Shown here: in pieces, positions 1 to 9,508 of the stretch
Layout: each line of letters begins with the position of its first letter
Numbering within the stretch: position 1 is the first letter of the stretch
Assembly: GCF_000155975.1 (NCBI RefSeq)
Contig: NZ_GG730304.1
Coordinates: 64,581-128,580 of the forward strand
DNA from: Citrobacter youngae ATCC 29220
GTDB lineage: Bacteria > Pseudomonadota > Gammaproteobacteria > Enterobacterales > Enterobacteriaceae
DNA: 64,000 nt
Direction: 5' to 3'
Position numbers and translations under genes: made by a program
The notes under the pieces: generated by a model
Seen by the model: only the letters and a program-made list of their open reading frames with translations
Told to the model about the DNA's origin: nothing
The model's database searches: none

Positions 1-1730
<1,730 letters not shown>

Positions 1731-1740
1731 TCCTCCCTCT

Positions 1741-1774
1741 CCTCCGGCTTGCGGGCCGGAGGATTGCTGCTTTT
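1741..1774 (+). terminator. Rho-independent terminator of the acs-yjcH-actP operon
   Basis: A GC-rich hairpin with arms cctccggc/gccggagg (1741-1762) is followed after a short gap by a T4 run at 1771-1774. It sits 11 bp after the actP stop and just before the convergent cidB stop codon, so it probably ends actP transcription. Confidence 0.7.
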
Positions 1775-1775
1775 C

Positions 1776-2465
1776 TCAGAACATCAGTCTCGCCACCAGC
1801 GGCGCGACCAGGACCATCACCACGCCGGAAAGCATCATCACCAGACTGGCAACCACGCCCTCCTGCTGACCGAGCTCATATGAGCGTGCCGTGCCTGCGC
1901 CGTGCGATGCTGCGCCAAAACCCGCGCCTTTCGCCATCCCTTCACGAATTGAGAGCCGCAAAAACAGCACATCGCCGACCGCCATACCAAAGACGCCAGT
2001 CACGACCACGAACAATGCCACCAGATCCGGCTGACCGCCCAGCGGCTCTGCCGCCGCCAGCGCAAAAGGCGTAGTGACGGATCGCACCGCCAGGCTGCGC
2101 TGAATTTCATCAGGCAACATAAACAGGCGCGCCAACCAGACTGAACTGGTAACCGCCACCAGCGTTGCCGTGACCACTCCCGCCGTCAGCGACATCCAGT
2201 GACGTTTAATCACAGCGAGGTTGTCATACACCGGAACGGCAAATGCGATGGTCGCCGGGCCTAACAACCATAGCAGCCAGTGCGACTCACCAATATAGTT
2301 TTGCCAGGAGATATGTCCAAAGACCAGCATCAGCACCAGCAGCGCCGGGGTCAACACTAACGGCATCAGCGGTAATTTACGAAAGCGGCGATACAGGCGC
2401 TTGTTGGCAAAATAGATGCCCAGCGTAATCACCAGACACAGCACGCTTAACTGGAAGTTACTCAC
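1776..2465 (-). CDS. cidB: LrgB/CidB family membrane protein
   Basis: The 229-residue hydrophobic protein belongs to the LrgB/CidB/YohK family. It has about six membrane segments and the family's conserved Gly/Ala-rich block SVTTPFALAAAEPLGG near residue 130. Family members are described either as partners of holin-like CidA/LrgA proteins or, in Bacillus subtilis (YwbHG/PftAB), as part of a pyruvate transporter. The start overlaps the end of cidA by 8 bp, so the two are a coupled operon. Whether it acts in transport or in membrane permeability cannot be told from sequence. The gene name is by family; it could equally be called lrgB. Confidence 0.85.
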   Translation of the reverse strand: MSNFQLSVLCLVITLGIYFANKRLYRRFRKLPLMPLVLTPALLVLMLVFGHISWQNYIGESHWLLWLLGPATIAFAVPVYDNLAVIKRHWMSLTAGVVTATLVAVTSSVWLARLFMLPDEIQRSLAVRSVTTPFALAAAEPLGGQPDLVALFVVVTGVFGMAVGDVLFLRLSIREGMAKGAGFGAASHGAGTARSYELGQQEGVVASLVMMLSGVVMVLVAPLVARLMF

Positions 2466-2868
2466 GGTTTAACCTGCTCATTTCATAGCGATACACTTTA
2501 TCCACCACCCACGCCGTTGCGCCAAGCACCATCAGCGTACTTAGCGCAATGACGGAAAATATGCGCCAGCCATCAACCAGTAGCAGTTGCGTATAGTTAA
2601 CGACGGCGACCACCGCAGGGACAAAAAACAGCAGCATTTCAGCCAGTAACCAACGAGCGCCCGCGCGGATCCAGTTCAACGGGATAACCCGGCAGATAAT
2701 TAACGCCAACATCAGCACCATTCCTACCAGGTTGGCAGGAAGCGGCAAATTCAACCATGAGACAAGATATTGGGCAAATACAAATAAACCTGCATACAAC
2801 AGTACCTGAACGGGTATCTGGAGTCGGTGAATAACAGCAGGCGTCACGCGGCTTATCGCCACAGCCAT
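2458..2868 (-). CDS. cidA: CidA/LrgA family holin-like membrane protein
   Basis: A 136-residue protein with four hydrophobic segments and the CidA/LrgA pattern (QYLVSWLNLPLPANLVGMVL at about residues 52-71; LLFFVPAVVAVVNY near residue 100). Family members form small membrane oligomers and work with CidB/LrgB proteins. An AAGGA ribosome-binding site precedes the ATG. It is the first gene of a two-gene operon transcribed away from a LysR-type regulator, the classic layout for cid/YwbHG systems. The adjacent actP gene suggests a link with short-chain carboxylate metabolism, but this is inference. Confidence 0.85.
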   Translation of the reverse strand: MAVAISRVTPAVIHRLQIPVQVLLYAGLFVFAQYLVSWLNLPLPANLVGMVLMLALIICRVIPLNWIRAGARWLLAEMLLFFVPAVVAVVNYTQLLLVDGWRIFSVIALSTLMVLGATAWVVDKVYRYEMSRLNRE

Positions 2869-2928
2869 GAGGATATGTCCTTAAAAAATAGAGAGCGCCA
2901 GTATAGAGAGCCCCCGTCCAGGACTGAA

Positions 2929-2943
2929 ATGAATTAAACTCAT
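2929..2943. promoter_or_regulatory. Candidate LysR-type operator between cidA and its regulator
   Basis: The 101-bp divergent gap holds the palindromic sequence ATGAATTAAACTCAT. It has ATGA/TCAT arms and fits the T-N11-A rule for LysR-type regulators (T at 2930, A at 2942). Location between the regulator and its divergent targets supports it; binding is inferred. Confidence 0.4.
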
Positions 2944-2969
2944 TGCAGGCATAGTCTTAAGGAATAATC

Positions 2970-3860
2970 ATGGATATCAGAACGCTGCGATATTTTGTTG
3001 AGGTGGTGCGTCAGCAGAGCTTTACTCGCGCAGCGGAGAAACTTTTTGTCACCCAGCCCACCATCAGCAAAATGTTGAAGAACCTTGAAGACGAGCTTAA
3101 CTGCACGCTGTTAATTCGCGACGGACGGCGGCTGTTGTTGACTGATACCGGACAGGTCGTGTTCGAACGCGGCCTGGCGATACTCGCCGAGTTTCGCCAG
3201 CTTGAAGCAGAACTCAGCGACATTAATCACCTCAACAAGGGGTTACTGCGCCTCGGCATTCCGCCAATGGTTGGTATGTTGATGGCCGGGCCGATCAGCC
3301 TTTTTCGCCAGCGTTATCCCGGCGTTGAGCTGAAGGTGGCTGAATTTGGCAGTTTAACCGTCCAGCAGGCGGTGATGAACGGCGAGCTGGATATCGCGAT
3401 GACCGCGTTGCCTGTTGAAGAAGATAGCGGTCTGGCGACCTTACCGCTTTTCAGCCATCCGCTCTGCGTACTGGTCCCCCGCTCCGGTCAATGGACAACG
3501 TGCGACTCCATTTCTCCCGAAGCGCTGGCGGAGCATCCGCTGCTTATCTATAACGAAGATTTCGCGTTGAGCCGTCAGTTGCTTGAGTTATTTAATCAGC
3601 ACAATGTAAAACCGCGCATCGCTGTGCGCAGCGGGCAGTGGGATTTTCTGGCGGCAATGGTGCAAGCCGGCGTCGGGATCGCCATTTTACCGGAGCCGAT
3701 TTGCCAGCGGCTGGATAAACAGACACTGCGCTGGATCCCACTGGAAAGTGATTTACGCTGGCAGTTGGGCATGATTTGGCGCGAGGGCGTGTATCTGTCG
3801 CACAGCGCCCAGGCGTGGCTGAAATGCTGCGAAGGTTTTTGGTTAACGCAAGAGTCGTAA
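2970..3860 (+). CDS. LysR-type regulator of the cidAB cassette (CidR-like)
   Basis: The 296-residue protein has an N-terminal winged helix-turn-helix (MDIRTLRYFVEVVRQQSFTR, with AAEKLFVTQPTISKMLKNLE as the HTH) and a periplasmic-binding-like effector domain from about residue 90. It is transcribed divergently from cidA with a 101-bp gap, the usual place for an autoregulated LysR regulator and its target. In Gram-positive cid/ywb systems the equivalent regulator responds to overflow-metabolism signals such as acetate or pyruvate. That ligand is not demonstrable here. A GGAATAA ribosome-binding site precedes the ATG. Confidence 0.85.
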   Translation: MDIRTLRYFVEVVRQQSFTRAAEKLFVTQPTISKMLKNLEDELNCTLLIRDGRRLLLTDTGQVVFERGLAILAEFRQLEAELSDINHLNKGLLRLGIPPMVGMLMAGPISLFRQRYPGVELKVAEFGSLTVQQAVMNGELDIAMTALPVEEDSGLATLPLFSHPLCVLVPRSGQWTTCDSISPEALAEHPLLIYNEDFALSRQLLELFNQHNVKPRIAVRSGQWDFLAAMVQAGVGIAILPEPICQRLDKQTLRWIPLESDLRWQLGMIWREGVYLSHSAQAWLKCCEGFWLTQES

Positions 3861-3861
3861 A

Positions 3862-3941
3862 ATGCCGGATGCGGCTTAACGCCTTATCCGGCCTACACCG
3901 TGCTACCCCGTAGGCCTGATAAGCGTAGCGCCATCAGGCAC
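3862..3941. repeat. REP pair (BIME) between the LysR gene and RAYT
   Basis: Two inverted REP units are present: gccggatgcggctt.../ccttatccggcctac and taggcctgataagcg.../gccatcaggca, with linker accgtgctacccc. The element begins 2 bp after the LysR stop codon. The distal unit contains the stop codon of the RAYT gene (3934-3936). Confidence 0.92.
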
Positions 3942-4425
3942 GTTCACCCGCATTAAAATCCATTATTTCACCGGCCCAATTTTGCGGGTACAAACCACGC
4001 CTCACATCGCGATGAAATGTTGAAAAAGGCCATGCCTGTACCTGTTTTACCCAACCGTGCTTCACCGGGTTAATGTAAATATAATCAACATGCTGGCGAT
4101 AATCGTGCTCATCGCGGATGGTATGTTCCCAAAAGCGAGGTTGCCAGATATGTCGGGCAGAAAACGATCGCGTGAAATGCTTCTTAATTTCCCGCCAGCG
4201 GGATGAAAAATCAGCGTCATTTTCAGGCAACGTCCAGATGCAATGCATATGCTCAGGCAGTACGACCCATGCATTGATATAAAAAGGTTTCATTTTTTGT
4301 ACCGCAGAAATAGCACAACGTAGCCGATCAATTTTTGATATCAGAAGCTGGCTTCGGCGGTCCTGTAGGTTCACCGTAAAAAACCAGGTTCCTCCGTTGA
4401 TGTAATTTCGTCGATAGTTGGACAT
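3934..4425 (-). CDS. rayT: REP-associated tyrosine transposase (RAYT, TnpA-REP)
   Basis: The 163-residue protein is a single-strand-specific Y1 HUH nuclease of the IS200/IS605-related RAYT family, which binds and cuts REP hairpins. The HUH motif is HMH at residues 59-61 (LPEHMHCIW). The nucleophile region DYRQHVDYIYINPVKHGW holds the catalytic tyrosine, most likely Y115. It is bracketed by REP elements (3862-3941 and 4529-4867), the typical REPtron arrangement. Its last codons and TGA (GERA*) are read from REP sequence, as if the repeat now supplies the gene's end. The reading frame is intact and the length normal, so it may be active. Confidence 0.92.
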   Translation of the reverse strand: MSNYRRNYINGGTWFFTVNLQDRRSQLLISKIDRLRCAISAVQKMKPFYINAWVVLPEHMHCIWTLPENDADFSSRWREIKKHFTRSFSARHIWQPRFWEHTIRDEHDYRQHVDYIYINPVKHGWVKQVQAWPFSTFHRDVRRGLYPQNWAGEIMDFNAGERA

Positions 4426-4528
4426 GTTTCCCCCTTTTTCTCAACCGTATGAAGAAAAGAGGGAATCGACAAGAAGGACGCGTTCGTTCAGGAAAGCAGC
4501 TCGCAAATTACACGATGAATAATTTTTT

Positions 4529-4867
4529 GTAGGCCCGATAAGCGCAGCGCCATTAGGCACATCCTGCGCCGGATGCGGCTTAACGCCTTATCCGGCCTAC
4601 ATCGGTATGCCGATCTTGTAGGCCTGATAAGCGCAGCGCCATCAGGCACATCTTTCGCCGGATGCGGCTTAACGCCTTATCCGGCCTACATCGGTATGCC
4701 GGTCTTGTAGGCCTGATAAGCGCAGCGCCATCAGGCACATCTTTCGCCGGACGCGGCTTAACGCCTTATCCGGCCTACATCGGTATGCCGGTCTTGTAGG
4801 CCTGATAAGCGCAGCGCCATCAGGCACATCTTTCGCCGGATGCGGCTTAACGCCTTATCCGGCCTAC
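4529..4867. repeat. Tandem BIME array, four 89-bp units
   Basis: The same composite unit starts at 4529, 4618, 4707 and 4796, an exact 89-bp period. Each unit has one REP (gtaggcctgataagcgcagcg / ccatcaggca) and one inverted REP (gccggatgcggcttaacg / ccttatccggcctac), joined by catctttc and atcggtatgccggtctt linkers. The fourth unit ends in ctacaccgtgctacc, the same tail found after the REP on the other side of RAYT (3895-3907). Units differ at few positions, for example gccggacgcgg in unit 3. The array fills the gap between the RAYT start and the yjcE stop. Confidence 0.95.
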
Positions 4868-4880
4868 ACCGTGCTACCGT

Positions 4881-6527
4881 TTATTGGTTCTCGATCAACA
4901 GCGCTTCCAGCAAATCCAGATCGTGCAGCAGCTTTTGCAGCGTTTCATTACTGATTTCACGCGTGGCGCGCAGATGATAAAGCTCGGCGCGCTCCGAGCG
5001 CAGCGCCGCCAGACGGAAACGTCGTTCGAGGTTCTCTTCCTGCATTGAGCTTTCTACATCGTTTCGCCCATCGGCGCGCCGACGCAGGTTACCAATAACG
5101 CGTGAACTCACTTCGGTCAGCAGCTGATTATCAATGTTCTCTTCGCTGTCTGCGGCCAGACGCTCCTCCATTTTCTGGATCGCGACAATCGCCACTTCCG
5201 CCGTGGCGGCGCGGGCAATGCGCTCCTCTTTTTGCTGTTGCGAGTGGTCTGCGACTTCCAAATGTTGTAGCAGAATCGGCAGCATCACCACGCCGACAAA
5301 CAGCGAGAACAGAATCACGCCCGCGGCCAGGAAGATCAGCTCATAACGCGCCGGGAAGCCGCTACCATCCGGTAGCAACAGCGGAATGGACAGCACACCG
5401 GCAAGGGTAATGGCCCCGCGAACTCCCGCAAAGGAGGCAATCAGGATTTCACGCGTCGTCCATGAGCCAAACTCCATCGGCTTTTTCTTCAGGAAGCGCA
5501 GGCTGAATTTTTTCATCGTCCACAGCCAGCCAAAACGCACCAGCATCAGCGCGGCGTAAATCAGCACGATATCGGTAAACAGCATCCAGATTTCAACGTT
5601 TGGGTCGACTTCTGCTGCCGCCAAAGATGACTCCAGAATCCCCGGCAGCTGCAGCCCTAACAGCAAGAAAACCATGCCGTTAAACACAAACTCCAGCATG
5701 GCCCAGGTGCTGTTAGCACGTAAACGCATCGCCAACGGCGCGCGGCGCATCACGCCGGAGCGGGTAATCGTCATCCCGGCAGCGACCGCCGCGAGGATGC
5801 CTGAAACACCAATGTGTTCCGCAATCAGGTAAGACGCAAACGGCAGCAGGAACAGCAGGACGATTTGCGTTGCCGGCTCATCACCGCCCCAGCGGCTAAG
5901 AAAACGCAGGGAGCGTCCGTACAGCCAACTGACGACAAAACCGGCGAGGATACCGCCAATCGCCACTTTGAAGAACTCGAGCGTCGCGCCGCCGACGGTA
6001 AACACCATCGTCCCCATCGCCACGGCAACGGCGAATTTCAGCGAAACCAGGCCTGAAGCGTCGTTCATCAGCGCTTCGCCCTGCAGGATGCCCATGATTT
6101 TCTTCGGGATGCGTCCCTCTCCCACGATACCGGAAAGCGCGACGGCATCGGTTGGCGACAGCACCGCAGCCAGCGCAAAAGCCGGAATGAGAGGGATCCC
6201 CGGCACCAGCCAGTAAATCATAAAGCCAATCCCAACCACCGTGACCAGAACCAGCGCCAGCGCAAGGCCGAAAATCTCTCGCCCGTGCTCGAGAAACTCA
6301 CGCGTCGGCGTCTTCCAGCCATCGGCAAACAGCAGCGGCGGGATGAACAGAACCAGAAACAGCTCAGGATCGAATTCCACATGCAAACCAAACGTCGGCC
6401 ACGCCAGCAAGGCGCCGATGGCGATCTGCATAAGGGGTAATGGGAGTTGGAAGGGCAATACGCGAGTAAATACCCCCGACAGCGAGACCACAAGGGTCAT
6501 GATGAGTATGGTGAAAAAGATTTCCAT
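4881..6527 (-). CDS. yjcE: Na+/H+ antiporter, CPA1 family (YjcE)
   Basis: The 548-residue protein matches the NhaP/NHE-type YjcE of E. coli in length and layout. It has about 12 membrane helices in residues 1-420 and a charged, coiled C-terminal cytoplasmic tail of about 120 residues (HSQQQKEERIARAATAEVAI...). The ion-translocation motif is in SPTDAVALSGIVGEGRIPKK (about residues 126-145). The ATG is preceded by a weak AGGGAA. The adjacent ghxP is on the same strand but separated by a terminator. The physiological ion and role are poorly defined in the family. Confidence 0.93.
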   Translation of the reverse strand: MEIFFTILIMTLVVSLSGVFTRVLPFQLPLPLMQIAIGALLAWPTFGLHVEFDPELFLVLFIPPLLFADGWKTPTREFLEHGREIFGLALALVLVTVVGIGFMIYWLVPGIPLIPAFALAAVLSPTDAVALSGIVGEGRIPKKIMGILQGEALMNDASGLVSLKFAVAVAMGTMVFTVGGATLEFFKVAIGGILAGFVVSWLYGRSLRFLSRWGGDEPATQIVLLFLLPFASYLIAEHIGVSGILAAVAAGMTITRSGVMRRAPLAMRLRANSTWAMLEFVFNGMVFLLLGLQLPGILESSLAAAEVDPNVEIWMLFTDIVLIYAALMLVRFGWLWTMKKFSLRFLKKKPMEFGSWTTREILIASFAGVRGAITLAGVLSIPLLLPDGSGFPARYELIFLAAGVILFSLFVGVVMLPILLQHLEVADHSQQQKEERIARAATAEVAIVAIQKMEERLAADSEENIDNQLLTEVSSRVIGNLRRRADGRNDVESSMQEENLERRFRLAALRSERAELYHLRATREISNETLQKLLHDLDLLEALLIENQ

Positions 6528-6635
6528 GCGTTCCCTGTTTGCGATGTTTCTTATGATTTGTGATAAAGGCGTCGTGCCTCAATTCTATCTACTTGAGAGT
6601 AACGCAAAAGACAACGAGTGTGTTCTGAAAATAAA

Positions 6636-6664
6636 AACGGGCGGCCTAAGCCACCCGTTTGTAG
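6636..6664 (-). terminator. Terminator downstream of ghxP
   Basis: Read on the minus strand, the hairpin acgggtggcttaggccgcccgt is followed by a T-rich run (ttttattttc). It lies between ghxP and yjcE, which are both on the minus strand, and so ends ghxP transcription. Confidence 0.75.
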
Positions 6665-6683
6665 GCGCGTCATCGAAGCAAAA

Positions 6684-8033
6684 TCAAATAGCCCAACCGC
6701 CCGCGTAGAAGGCCACCAGCGCGATAGCAATCACCACCGTTCCGATGTTCAGTTTGCGCCATTCGCCAGAGACAATGCGACCAATGACCAGGGTAGCAAA
6801 ACCGATCATAATGCCGGTAACGATGTTACAGGTCAGCACGATAAATACGGCGGTTACCAGACCCGCCATCGCGTCGACAAAGTCAGCAAAGTCGATTTTC
6901 GCCACGTTGCTCAGCATCAGCAGACCAACATACATCAGCGCAGGCGCCGTTGCGTACACCGGAACAAGATAAGAGAGCGGAGAGAGGAACAGAATCAGCA
7001 GGAACAGTACGCCAACGGTGATCGCCGTCAGGCCGGTTTTGCCGCCTGCCGCCGTACCCGCTGCGGATTCAATATAAACCGCCGCCGGCGCAGCCCCTAC
7101 CAGGCCAGAGAACACGCTGCTCAGGGAGTCGGTGGTCAGCGCTTTGCCGCCATCGATAATCTGTCCGTCTTTATCCAACAGATTCGCCTGTCCGGCTACC
7201 GCGCGGATGGTTCCAGTCGCATCAAAGACAGCGGTCATCACCAGCGCCAGCACGCTCGGCAGAACGATCGGGTTCAGTGCGCCCATAATATCCAGGCTGC
7301 CGATCAGCGAGTTGCCGTTTTCATCGCTCAGAGACGGCATGGCAAAAATACCGGAGAAATGCACGGCTGGGTCAAAAATCAGGCCGACGATAGAGATACC
7401 GATAATGGTCAGCAGGATGCCGCCCGATACTTTCAGTTTTTCGAGACCAATAATCACCGCCAGACCAACCAGCGACATAATCACCGGGAAGGTATCGAAG
7501 TCGCCCAGCGCAACCGGCAGGCCGTCCAGCGGGTTCTTAATAACCAGACCAACGCCGTTTGCCGCAATCAGCAGCAGGAACAGGCCAATACCAATCCCCG
7601 TGCCGTGCGCAACGCCCTGCGGCAGATTGCGCAGGATCCAGCTACGGATACCGGTCGCGGAAATGATGGTAAACAGCACCCCCATCAGGAACACCGCGCC
7701 CAGCGCCACAGGCACGCTAATATGCTGCCCCAGCACCAGACTGAATGCGGTAAACGCGGTCAGCGAAATGGCGCAGCCAATCGCCAACGGCAGGTTTGCC
7801 CACAGGCCCATCACAATAGAACCGACGCCCGCGACCAGACAGGTTGCCACAAATACAGCGGCAGGCGGGAAACCGGCTTTACCCAGCATTCCCGGAACCA
7901 CGATAACGGAGTAGACCATAGCCAGGAACGTCGTTAATCCGGCAACGATTTCCTGACGAACGGTACTGCCGCGGTGCGAAATTTTAAACCAGGCGTCGAG
8001 TGAACCGCCGGTACGCGCTGAAGGCGTAGACAT
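6684..8033 (-). CDS. ghxP: Guanine/hypoxanthine permease GhxP (YjcD)
   Basis: A 449-residue inner-membrane purine:H+ symporter of the AzgA-like NCS2 group with about 12-14 membrane segments. Family signatures include [19 protein letters not shown] near residue 32, [18 protein letters not shown] and [21 protein letters not shown] chose the ATG at 8031-8033 ([10 protein letters not shown]), which has a strong AGGGGA ribosome-binding site and gives the E. coli length; a 17-residue upstream extension is open but not supported. Three PurR-like operators lie upstream (8147-8304), consistent with purine repression. Confidence 0.95.
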   Translation of the reverse strand: MSTPSARTGGSLDAWFKISHRGSTVRQEIVAGLTTFLAMVYSVIVVPGMLGKAGFPPAAVFVATCLVAGVGSIVMGLWANLPLAIGCAISLTAFTAFSLVLGQHISVPVALGAVFLMGVLFTIISATGIRSWILRNLPQGVAHGTGIGIGLFLLLIAANGVGLVIKNPLDGLPVALGDFDTFPVIMSLVGLAVIIGLEKLKVSGGILLTIIGISIVGLIFDPAVHFSGIFAMPSLSDENGNSLIGSLDIMGALNPIVLPSVLALVMTAVFDATGTIRAVAGQANLLDKDGQIIDGGKALTTDSLSSVFSGLVGAAPAAVYIESAAGTAAGGKTGLTAITVGVLFLLILFLSPLSYLVPVYATAPALMYVGLLMLSNVAKIDFADFVDAMAGLVTAVFIVLTCNIVTGIMIGFATLVIGRIVSGEWRKLNIGTVVIAIALVAFYAGGWAI

Positions 8034-8146
8034 AGAAAACATCCCCTGAGAGTTTATTTTTTCGTCATTATGCGTGCTGGACAATCCACTGCCTGCTAAA
8101 CGATTTCTCCCTGTGCCAGGTTTGCGTCAATAGGGGTGTCGCAAAA

Positions 8147-8304
8147 AAGCAAACGTTTAGCTCCGCGCATAAAAAACGGGTGGTAAAAAAAGCAAACGAT
8201 TATCCAGCGATTATACGTTGGTTTTCAACTGAACTTTGCCGCTTTTTATTCATTTCTTCTTATAATGCGCAAGAAATAGCCAGACGATGCGCAAACGTTA
8301 TCGT
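8147..8304. promoter_or_regulatory. ghxP upstream region with three PurR-like operators
   Basis: The PurR consensus is ANGCAAACGTTTNCNT. The best match is aagcaaacgtttagct at 8147-8162 (one mismatch). Two weaker ones are aagcaaacgattatcc at 8190-8205 (three mismatches) and gcgcaaacgttatcgt at 8289-8304 (two mismatches). They lie 114-271 bp upstream of the ghxP start. The rest of 8034-8465 is AT-rich and holds no gene that I can support. Regulation by PurR is inferred from the sites and the purine substrate. Confidence 0.55.
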
Positions 8305-8465
8305 CCATGCGCAATCTGGCAACAAATTTCGCTGAGTTATTACAAGATCTGCAATTATTTTTCACGCCTGCTCGCGCAAAAAAACGCATGAAGATGCAGA
8401 AAATTTTTTGGCTAAAAAACAATCAATTCACTGGCAAATAGAGAAGGCTGGCTTACACTTACTTT

Positions 8466-8607
8466 ATCAACACAGACCGGAACCTCCCCAAACGTGCTCG
8501 ACTGAGGGGTGTTGATGTCGGGGGAAACCCTCCCGTGAACCAACGGGATAGAGTGAAAGACAAAGACCGGAACCAAACTAAAGCGCCCTCTGTGGCGCTT
8601 TAGTTTT
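8466..8607 (+). ncRNA. sraL: Small RNA SraL (RyjA)
   Basis: A 142-nt segment with strong similarity to enterobacterial SraL/RyjA as I recall it: 5' atcaacac..., the ggggaaaccctcc block, aaagacaaagaccgg, and a 3' terminator hairpin aaagcgcc/ggcgcttt followed by T4. It lies between ghxP and soxR, antisense to the soxR 3' region, exactly as in E. coli and Salmonella. A cTACACT -10 (8454-8459) sits 6 nt before the start, with an upstream C as preferred by sigma-S, which controls SraL in Salmonella. In the known system SraL acts with Hfq/ProQ on tig and rho mRNAs. The terminator hairpin is symmetric and may also end soxR transcription. Confidence 0.9.
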
Positions 8608-8637
8608 ATACCCGTTATATCCGTCACATACGTTAAA

Positions 8638-9096
8638 TCAATCATCTTCCAGCAGACGCGCTCCGGTCCCCTGCGCGCCAAGCTGATCGCCGGGGTTACG
8701 CAACGGACAATCGCTGCGCGACAAACAGCCACAGCCAATGCATCCATCCAGTTCATCGCGTAGCGCCACCAAAGTATGAATGCGTCGATCCAGCTCCTCA
8801 CGCCATTGCGAGGAGAGTTGCTTCCACTCTTTAGCACTGAGCGAATGACCTTCAGGTAATACGCCTAACGCGTCGCCGATCGTGGCCAGGGGAATACCGA
8901 TACGTTGGGCAATCTTGATAATCGCCACATAACGCAACACATCGCGTTTGTATCGACGCTGATTGCCGCTGTTGCGCATGCTGCTGATTAATCCTTTGCT
9001 TTCATAGAAATGCAGGGTCGATACCGCCACACCGCTACGCTTTGCAACTTCACCTGGCGTTAGCAGCGCTTTTATCCGGGGTAATTTCTTTTCCAT
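8638..9096 (-). CDS. soxR: Redox-sensitive transcriptional activator SoxR
   Basis: The 152-residue MerR-family dimer has an N-terminal DNA-binding domain ([20 protein letters not shown], residues 12-31), a dimerisation helix and a [2Fe-2S] cluster site [12 protein letters not shown]. The cysteines fall at C119, C122, C124 and C130, the known ligand positions. Oxidation of the cluster by redox-cycling drugs activates soxS. It is divergent from soxS with the SoxR operator in the shared gap. The C-terminus is two residues shorter than K-12 SoxR (…LLEDD). The sRNA SraL is encoded on the opposite strand 30 bp beyond the stop. Confidence 0.98.
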   Translation of the reverse strand: MEKKLPRIKALLTPGEVAKRSGVAVSTLHFYESKGLISSMRNSGNQRRYKRDVLRYVAIIKIAQRIGIPLATIGDALGVLPEGHSLSAKEWKQLSSQWREELDRRIHTLVALRDELDGCIGCGCLSRSDCPLRNPGDQLGAQGTGARLLEDD

Positions 9097-9103
9097 AAAT
9101 CGC

Positions 9104-9134
9104 TTTACCTCAAGTTAACTTGAGGAATTATACT
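9104..9134 (+). promoter_or_regulatory. soxS promoter with SoxR operator
   Basis: The perfect 18-bp palindrome CCTCAAGTTAACTTGAGG (9108-9125) is the SoxR box. It lies between a -35 TTTACC (9104-9109) and a -10 TATACT (9129-9134), with the overlong 19-bp spacer typical of MerR-type promoters that the regulator must distort to activate. Confidence 0.95.
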
Positions 9135-9182
9135 CGCCCACAGACAAAACGACGAATCGAATACTGAGAAAGAGGCAACTCT

Positions 9183-9506
9183 ATGTCCCATCAGCAGATT
9201 ATTCAGACCCTTATTGAATGGATTGATGAACATATCGATCAACCGCTGAACATTGAGGCGGTGGCGAAAAAATCAGGTTACTCAAAATGGTATTTGCAGA
9301 GAATGTTCCGCACGGTGATGCGCCAGACATTGGGTGACTACATCCGCCAGCGTCGGCTTCTGTTGGCCGCCGTGGAGCTACGGACGACCGAACGGCCTAT
9401 TTTCGATATTGCGATGGATCTTGGCTATGTATCACAGCAGACCTTCTCGCGTGTATTTCGCCGCGAGTTTGATCGTACCCCCAGTGATTACCGCCACCGT
9501 CTGTAA
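9183..9506 (+). CDS. soxS: Superoxide response regulator SoxS
   Basis: A 107-residue AraC/XylS protein made only of the two helix-turn-helix DNA-binding domain (KKSGYSKWYLQRMFRTV at residues 29-45; FDIAMDLGYVSQQTFSRVFR at about 74-93), with no ligand domain, like MarA and Rob. In the family its activity is set by its own synthesis: activated SoxR turns on the gene, and SoxS then activates the superoxide/drug regulon. The ATG is 49 bp downstream of the -10. The convergent pdeC stop codon lies 2 bp after the soxS stop. Confidence 0.98.
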   Translation: MSHQQIIQTLIEWIDEHIDQPLNIEAVAKKSGYSKWYLQRMFRTVMRQTLGDYIRQRRLLLAAVELRTTERPIFDIAMDLGYVSQQTFSRVFRREFDRTPSDYRHRL

Positions 9507-9508
9507 AA

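Noticed and set aside
4529-4867. CRISPR-like look of the regularly spaced repeats
   Set aside because: The 89-bp units are wholly repeated, including the spacers, and consist of REP hairpins; no cas genes are near.
6618-7937. 439-codon plus-strand frame opposite ghxP
   Set aside because: Arg/Gln/His-rich shadow ORF; ghxP on the other strand is a near-identical permease.
8412-8837. Minus-strand frame overlapping the soxR 3' end and SraL
   Set aside because: It runs out of frame through soxR and the sRNA terminator, and has no family resemblance.
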